Source: Powellomyces hirtus
Lineage: Eukaryota > Chytridiomycota > Chytridiomycetes > Spizellomycetales > Powellomycetaceae
Direction of reading: 5' to 3'
Assembly: GCA_025526995.1 (NCBI GenBank)
Contig: JAHLKG010000024.1
Coordinates: 1 to 64,000 of the forward strand
Length of the DNA stretch: 64,000 nucleotides
How positions within the stretch are numbered: position 1 is the stretch's first letter; every line of letters begins with the position of its first letter. The notes under the pieces were generated by a model. That model saw only the letters and a list, made by a program, of their open reading frames with translations, was not told the DNA's origin and searched no databases. Positions 59,605 through 64,000 of this stretch are shown here, in pieces. The position numbers and the translations under genes were made by a program.

Positions 59605-61599
59605 GTCGGTATCATGGGTATTGTATGATAAGTATTCGCCTCTCGCTCCGTTTGTATACTAACCACGCCGCCATCGAATGACATGATATTCTGTCTGTGA
59701 TCGCTGCCTGGTCAATATTTTCAAACGAGAGCTGATGCACACATGGTTTTCTATCCTTTGTAATATAAACATTTTATCAATAAGACTTGACTTGTAAAAC
59801 ATACTACGCTGCGCTATCTGAACAATCTTAATCAATTACCTGCTTCTAAAAACAATTCAAGCTGTGCACTTTTGCTCTTCCGAACATCCTTTTGGGTTGC
59901 TTTCGGTTGCTTTATTCCGACAAGTACGGAGTTAGAACAACAGTATAGTTACTGCCATTGCGTCGCAATTACGACGGCCGACTTCTTGTCGGAGTGTTAG
60001 GAAATGAAAGCCACGCCGTGGCACAAAGTTGCGTGGTATCTTTAAGTTGGATCCTTAGTTTTGTGGACGTTCGGAGGACCCTGAGATGAGCGAGGCAAAC
60101 AAAAACATTTGGGGCACCATGGATTGGTTTGCGTTGGTATGGCAGGCCCAGACAGGGCAACGTTGCATCGTGAGAGAGTGGTTCATGGTACTGTATGTGC
60201 TTTGTCTAGTTACTCCGCTATCAAGCTTAAGCTTATTTTTGCATAGCTTTTGTAAGTTGGATATCCAACTTGAAACAACTCGGGGATGACATGTGGACCA
60301 AAGTTGTCTGTGTATCACTGAAAACACTATAAAAGTGTGTGGTATGAGCATGGCGCTGAGGACTACACAGGGGCGGAAGGAAAGACTACGGGCTTGTGAA
60401 TGCACTGTGAAGGATGCCGGCCCGCACGACAGCCGAGAAGGGCACGATAGAGGCCAGTAAACTAAGATATTGTTGATGGCGGAAGCAGAGGCTAAGGTCC
60501 ATGACAGTTTCAGGAAGCTGAGAAGTGCAAAGAAAATTGCGTCCATAACGGACTAGCAAGCGAGCTGGAACGGAGGAGCGGACCAGGCCTGTTTCAACTT
60601 GTGGCCTGTTGGAACGAAGTATCCTTGTATGGAGGGGGAGTAGGGCAGCTAGAGGGCGCAAATGAGTCTTGTGATATGTGAAAAGAATGATCTACGACTG
60701 GCTAAGTAGCATGATGGGTTTCGATGCGGAAAGTGCTCCGAGATTGACGTGGGAGACATTCAGCAAGGCGCGCAGGCAATCCCAAGAGAGACCTGCAACG
60801 AACGGTCATTGGAAGAGATAGATACGGCGTGGACGGTGATCTGCCTATCAAACTAATGTGCATGGTGTGGCACAAAGGAGCAGCAGTAGGCAGTGCAATG
60901 GCAATGCCCTGGATCGACTCCAGGGTGGGGATCTGGCTACAGTGCAACCAGTCAGAATGTCAGAAGTGGATAGCCAAAAGAGATCTGCTATGTCCATACG
61001 GGATGACTTGTTGAACGACCACAAGCTAGTGGAACAATATTAAGGAAGGATTATGGCCACAGCGGAGTTTGCGGATCCGTCGCTCAATCCATGCCGACAT
61101 GTCGAATCTCGCGGGGTGGATGATAGGTTGGGGGGGAGAAGGGATCTGGACACAGTTATAGCTGAGGTGGTTGGTCATACTGGGATGGTCTGACTTTCCA
61201 ACGTGCCGAGTTCGCCATTGGTTCATAGCGTCTCTGCAGCCACTCTGTTTGAACACAACGCTCGTCAGTCCACACCGCTTGAACCGAGCACTTGATCGGA
61301 ATCCTTATCGGAATTCAGACTCGTATCGTCCCGAACAAAGCATGTGTGTGTGTTTCTTCCTATCACATACATTTCGCATATCATCAATATATGGATAAAC
61401 CACTCTCTCATGATTTCTCATGGTCAATTTGGTCTCCAAATGTATGCACCTATTTATACCGCTCGGCTTCGCAAATTCTTGTTTGTCACAACCGCGTCCG
61501 CGGCTCCGCTGAGTCTCAGCCTACAGTATTTCCTGTTTTTGCTCGGCTTCGAATGGGTGTGAACAATACTAACATCTGCAGTGCTTGGGCTTCTTGCTC
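59605..61599. other. Gene-poor intergenic region
   Basis: About 2 kb in which I support no gene. The longest ORF is 60055-60546 (-, 163 aa), with no recognisable domain. Composition is mixed, and no inverted or long direct repeat was seen. The possibility of a degraded mobile element was considered but not supported. An intron acceptor-like CTGCAG just before 61581 leaves open an upstream exon of the MPDU1-like gene. Confidence 0.45.
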
Positions 61600-62562
61600 A
61601 TGCCCGCTGTCAACACAAACACACCACGGCTACAGAACACGCGCCAGCTGCTACGGGCCAAAGTCGTAGCAACCGAAACTGTCATCCCAGAACCGTTTGT
61701 CTTGAAACCGCCCGCCTCAATCAGCCCCACCGCTCCTTTCGGCCCCAAACGTCTTCCCCCACAAGCAGCAAGAGAACCCAAACCCACTGCCGGTGGCCGC
61801 TCCATTCGCTCTATCCACTCGGCTACCGAAACGCTGGCGAAAATGACTCAAGATGTGGAATCGCCTACGTTGCTAGCGACTATGCTCGGCCCGTCCTGCG
61901 CGACGCTGGATGCCTCGCCGCAATGCAAGGTCCTACTGACCTCCAAACTCATAGGAATGGCAATCCTGGTTCTCGGATCGCTGCTGAAGCTCCCATCTCT
62001 GTTCCCGGTTCTCAAAGCCGGATCAACGCGAGGCATCCCCATTCCACCGCTCTTGTTTGAAACTTTCGGTTTTACGGTCGGAATTGCTTTCAATATCCGC
62101 CACGCGAACCCGTTTACGACATGGGGCGAGGCACCCTGCCTCTTGGTCGCCAACCTGCTTATTCTGCTGGTCCACTGGAAACACCGTCCTCTGCTGGTCA
62201 TTGCCTCTGCCGCGGCCTATTCATACGCATTCCGAACTCTTCTCTCACCCCTACGGTCCTCGGACGCTACTCTGCAGATGTTGCTCGGGCTCACGGTTCC
62301 GGCATTCATGACGGGCACCGTACTGCAGATTTACGAAAACCATCGTGAAAAACACATTGGCGGCATCTCGCCCGCGACCTTAACAATGGGTCTAATGTGT
62401 GGGTTGGGACGACTGCTGACAACGTTTGTGGAGGTGGACGATCCGGTGGTTAGATTTAGCGCTGTCTTTGGAGCTTTCCTTGGGTTAGTTTTGTTCTTCC
62501 AAATGATTGTGTACAAAGATGGGACCAGAAGGTTCTTGGAGCACGCTTCCAAGGCGAAGTAG
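61600..62562 (+). CDS. MPDU1: MPDU1-like PQ-loop protein
   Basis: Membrane protein of the MPDU1 (Lec35) PQ-loop family, needed for use of dolichol-phosphate-mannose/glucose in glycosylation in the ER. Single visible exon, 320 aa from the ATG at 61600. Residues 1-85 are Pro/Arg-rich without transmembrane segments, an extension relative to animal MPDU1 (247 aa). The body has PQ-loop 1, LVLGSLLKLPSLFPVLKAGS, then FPFxSWGE-like NPFTTWGEAPCLL, and further helices; PQ-loop 2 is TVLQIYENHREKHIGG and ISPATLTMGLMCGLGRLLT is a characteristic late helix. It ends KAK. An upstream exon is possible: an AG acceptor immediately precedes the ORF start near 61580. Confidence 0.8.
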   Translation: MPAVNTNTPRLQNTRQLLRAKVVATETVIPEPFVLKPPASISPTAPFGPKRLPPQAAREPKPTAGGRSIRSIHSATETLAKMTQDVESPTLLATMLGPSCATLDASPQCKVLLTSKLIGMAILVLGSLLKLPSLFPVLKAGSTRGIPIPPLLFETFGFTVGIAFNIRHANPFTTWGEAPCLLVANLLILLVHWKHRPLLVIASAAAYSYAFRTLLSPLRSSDATLQMLLGLTVPAFMTGTVLQIYENHREKHIGGISPATLTMGLMCGLGRLLTTFVEVDDPVVRFSAVFGAFLGLVLFFQMIVYKDGTRRFLEHASKAK

Positions 62563-62709
62563 AAATGATATGGCGTTTAATAAACAAATGTTGCTGAAAC
62601 CACCTACTATAAAGAATTTGCAGACGGTATAGATGGGCCTACACAACTGTACCAGATTTCAACATGTGTATTTAGTACTTTGACACAATTGTCAAGCCAA
62701 TATAAATTA

Positions 62710-64000
62710 TCAATAGCCAGCCGAGGACCCGCCTTTCCTCCAGTCAGATGCGGCTGTAGAGTAGGAAGGAGTAGGAAAGTATGAACACTGTGATTCGAAC
62801 GCTTACGGAGTTTGTGATCATACCTTGGATGGTTCCATCAGGAAGCCGGTGAATGGCTTCAACGCCACTGAGATACAATCCTTTGTCAAAGACGTGGACC
62901 TGAAGAAAAGTATCGATGGTCAGTCGGGGCCGTCAGCGTTGTATCACACAACATAGCAACACTGCATTACAGAATGTCCAAGCTTTTCCAATTCTTTAAG
63001 AAGCCTCCCGTCGTACTCATACTCGACAAACAGCTAAAGAGTAGTATTTGAGTTAGGACTTCATACGCAAGTCTTGCGACAGAACAGTACAACATCACGA
63101 ACCGTATTCGGCAGCAACTGGTGATGAGCCCTCGGTTGTCGCACAGCGAGTGCAGCGTCCGCATTGAATGAAAGCATGTCCAAAAGCGCTTGCGCAACTG
63201 CTGTGATGATTCTGCTACCTCCACTAGCTCCTATCACTGCCTCCACCTGATCGCCGTTTTCAATAATGGTTGGGACACTTGATGAGAGGGGACGCTTGTA
63301 CGGTTCTGGAGAATCCTCTTATGTAAATGAAAAAGCAGATACTCAAGAATCAAGATGATGATTGATACGTACGGATGTAGTTGTATGGCGAAGGCGCAAG
63401 ACCAAACGCATTGGGATGGCCGGGAATCGAGAAGTCGTCCTGCGAGATGTCAAGTCAATGATACGGTGACAGAAAGGTTACTCTGCCATAGCATACCATT
63501 TCGTCGTTCAAGATAACTCCGGTTTTAGCGTCCATGATTTGTCCGCCAAACAGCAGATTGACAGTAGAAGTCATCGAGACTGCTTCGCCGTCTGCGGTGA
63601 GGACCGACACGTGCATCTGGTTCTGTCATTTTAGCCGATTGCAGATGGAGCGAGAATCATTGGCGACAGAGCCATACTGTTCCATGATCTTCTTTGATAT
63701 CAAAGGTTGGGTTGTAATACTCCACAGGGAAAGTTTTGGTCTGCGGATGTGCAAAGTGCTGATCAATGCGACGATCGTAGTGCATAAGGAGAACTGAGCT
63801 GGGTATCATACGTCGGAAATGAGACGACGAACCCTCCATGCATTGGATTTGTCGGCAAATTCGGCTGCAATCTCGGTGATGTTACGGAAGGTGGTATCTA
63901 TTGGGTCACCGTAGTAACTCCTTTCAGCAAAGCCGTGCTTATACGCTTCGATAAGTCTGAATGATTTATCAGAGGCTCTTCATCAGACATAGCACGGAGC
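62710..64000 (-). CDS. Gamma-glutamyltransferase, C-terminal part (truncated at window edge)
   Basis: Gamma-glutamyl transpeptidase (glutathione hydrolysis/transpeptidation), minus strand; its N-terminal part lies beyond 64000. Visible segments include DHGT, whose Thr is the autoprocessing and catalytic nucleophile of the small subunit. They continue across an intron to MHVSVLTADGEAVSMTSTVN, then LLFGGQIMDAKTGVILNDEMDDFSIPG, PLSSSVPTI (split), GASGGSRIITAVAQALL, and the C-terminal GLYLSGVEAIHRLPDGTIQ. The end is AASDWRKGGSSAGY, a family-typical finish, with stop at 62710-62712. Exons are short (about 46-240 nt). The final exon is 62710 to about 62753. The catalytic Thr and the G-S-R oxyanion loop are intact. 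Confidence 0.92.

Noticed and set aside
60055..60546. 163-aa minus ORF in the 59.6-61.6 kb gap
   Set aside because: Unusual Cys/Ser/Phe-rich composition, no domain and no splice partners.
62780..62800. TTCGAATC-like sequence as a second tRNA
   Set aside because: The flanking bases do not pair into T, anticodon or acceptor stems; it lies in an intron of the gamma-glutamyltransferase gene.

Overview
This is a gene-dense, intron-rich eukaryotic window. Genes lie on both strands, introns are mostly about 60-75 bp with GT-AG ends, and intergenic gaps are short. The gene set points to a flagellated (zoosporic, chytrid-type) fungus: fungal-style intron-split H3/H4, a CsbD-type stress protein and a fungal-style MFS carrier sit beside centriole/axoneme genes that Dikarya lack (CEP135/BLD10-like, a CIMIP2/FAM166-like microtubule inner protein, a WDR97-like giant WD40 protein and an MFI/C11orf65 homologue). 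Species was not determined.

Layout. 0.4-2 kb: divergent H3-H4 pair with two TATA boxes. 2.4-7.1 kb: CEP135-like coiled coil. 7.4-11 kb: PhyH-type dioxygenase, VAT1-like quinone oxidoreductase and a small FABP/lipocalin-like protein. 11.9-15.2 kb: PPR-like mitochondrial protein divergent from a METTL23-like methyltransferase. 15.5-19.7 kb: an SV2/SLC22-like MFS transporter and a Pro/His-rich unknown. 19.7-22.5 kb: a long gap, then a CsbD-like stress gene with a CRE site and TATA box. 22.9-33 kb: an unknown 660-residue gene, a 3-methyladenine DNA glycosylase with a 7-nt microexon, MFI, RAD18, an unknown 12-exon membrane protein and a coilin-C-terminus-like protein. 33.3-48.1 kb: CIMIP2-like protein, an ~8.7-kb WD40 gene (~2,330 aa) and, divergent from it, a 1,092-aa coiled-coil protein built on a repeated module. 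48.5 kb: tRNA-Thr(UGU) next to a 25-G run. 49-56 kb: BLOC1S2-like, anoctamin and NCLX-type exchanger. 56-58.2 kb: gene-poor, with two tandem-duplicated tracts. 58.2-64 kb: lineage-specific basic protein, MPDU1-like PQ-loop protein and the 3' part of a gamma-glutamyltransferase that runs off the right edge.

The genes do not form operons. The main shared theme is centriole/flagellum biology (four genes, plus possibly the repeat coiled coil). DNA repair (RAD18, AlkA/Mag-type glycosylase) is a smaller theme. Exon models were built by hand from GT/GC-AG sites, reading-frame continuity and family similarity recalled from knowledge. No search or alignment was run, so individual splice sites may be off by a few bases.
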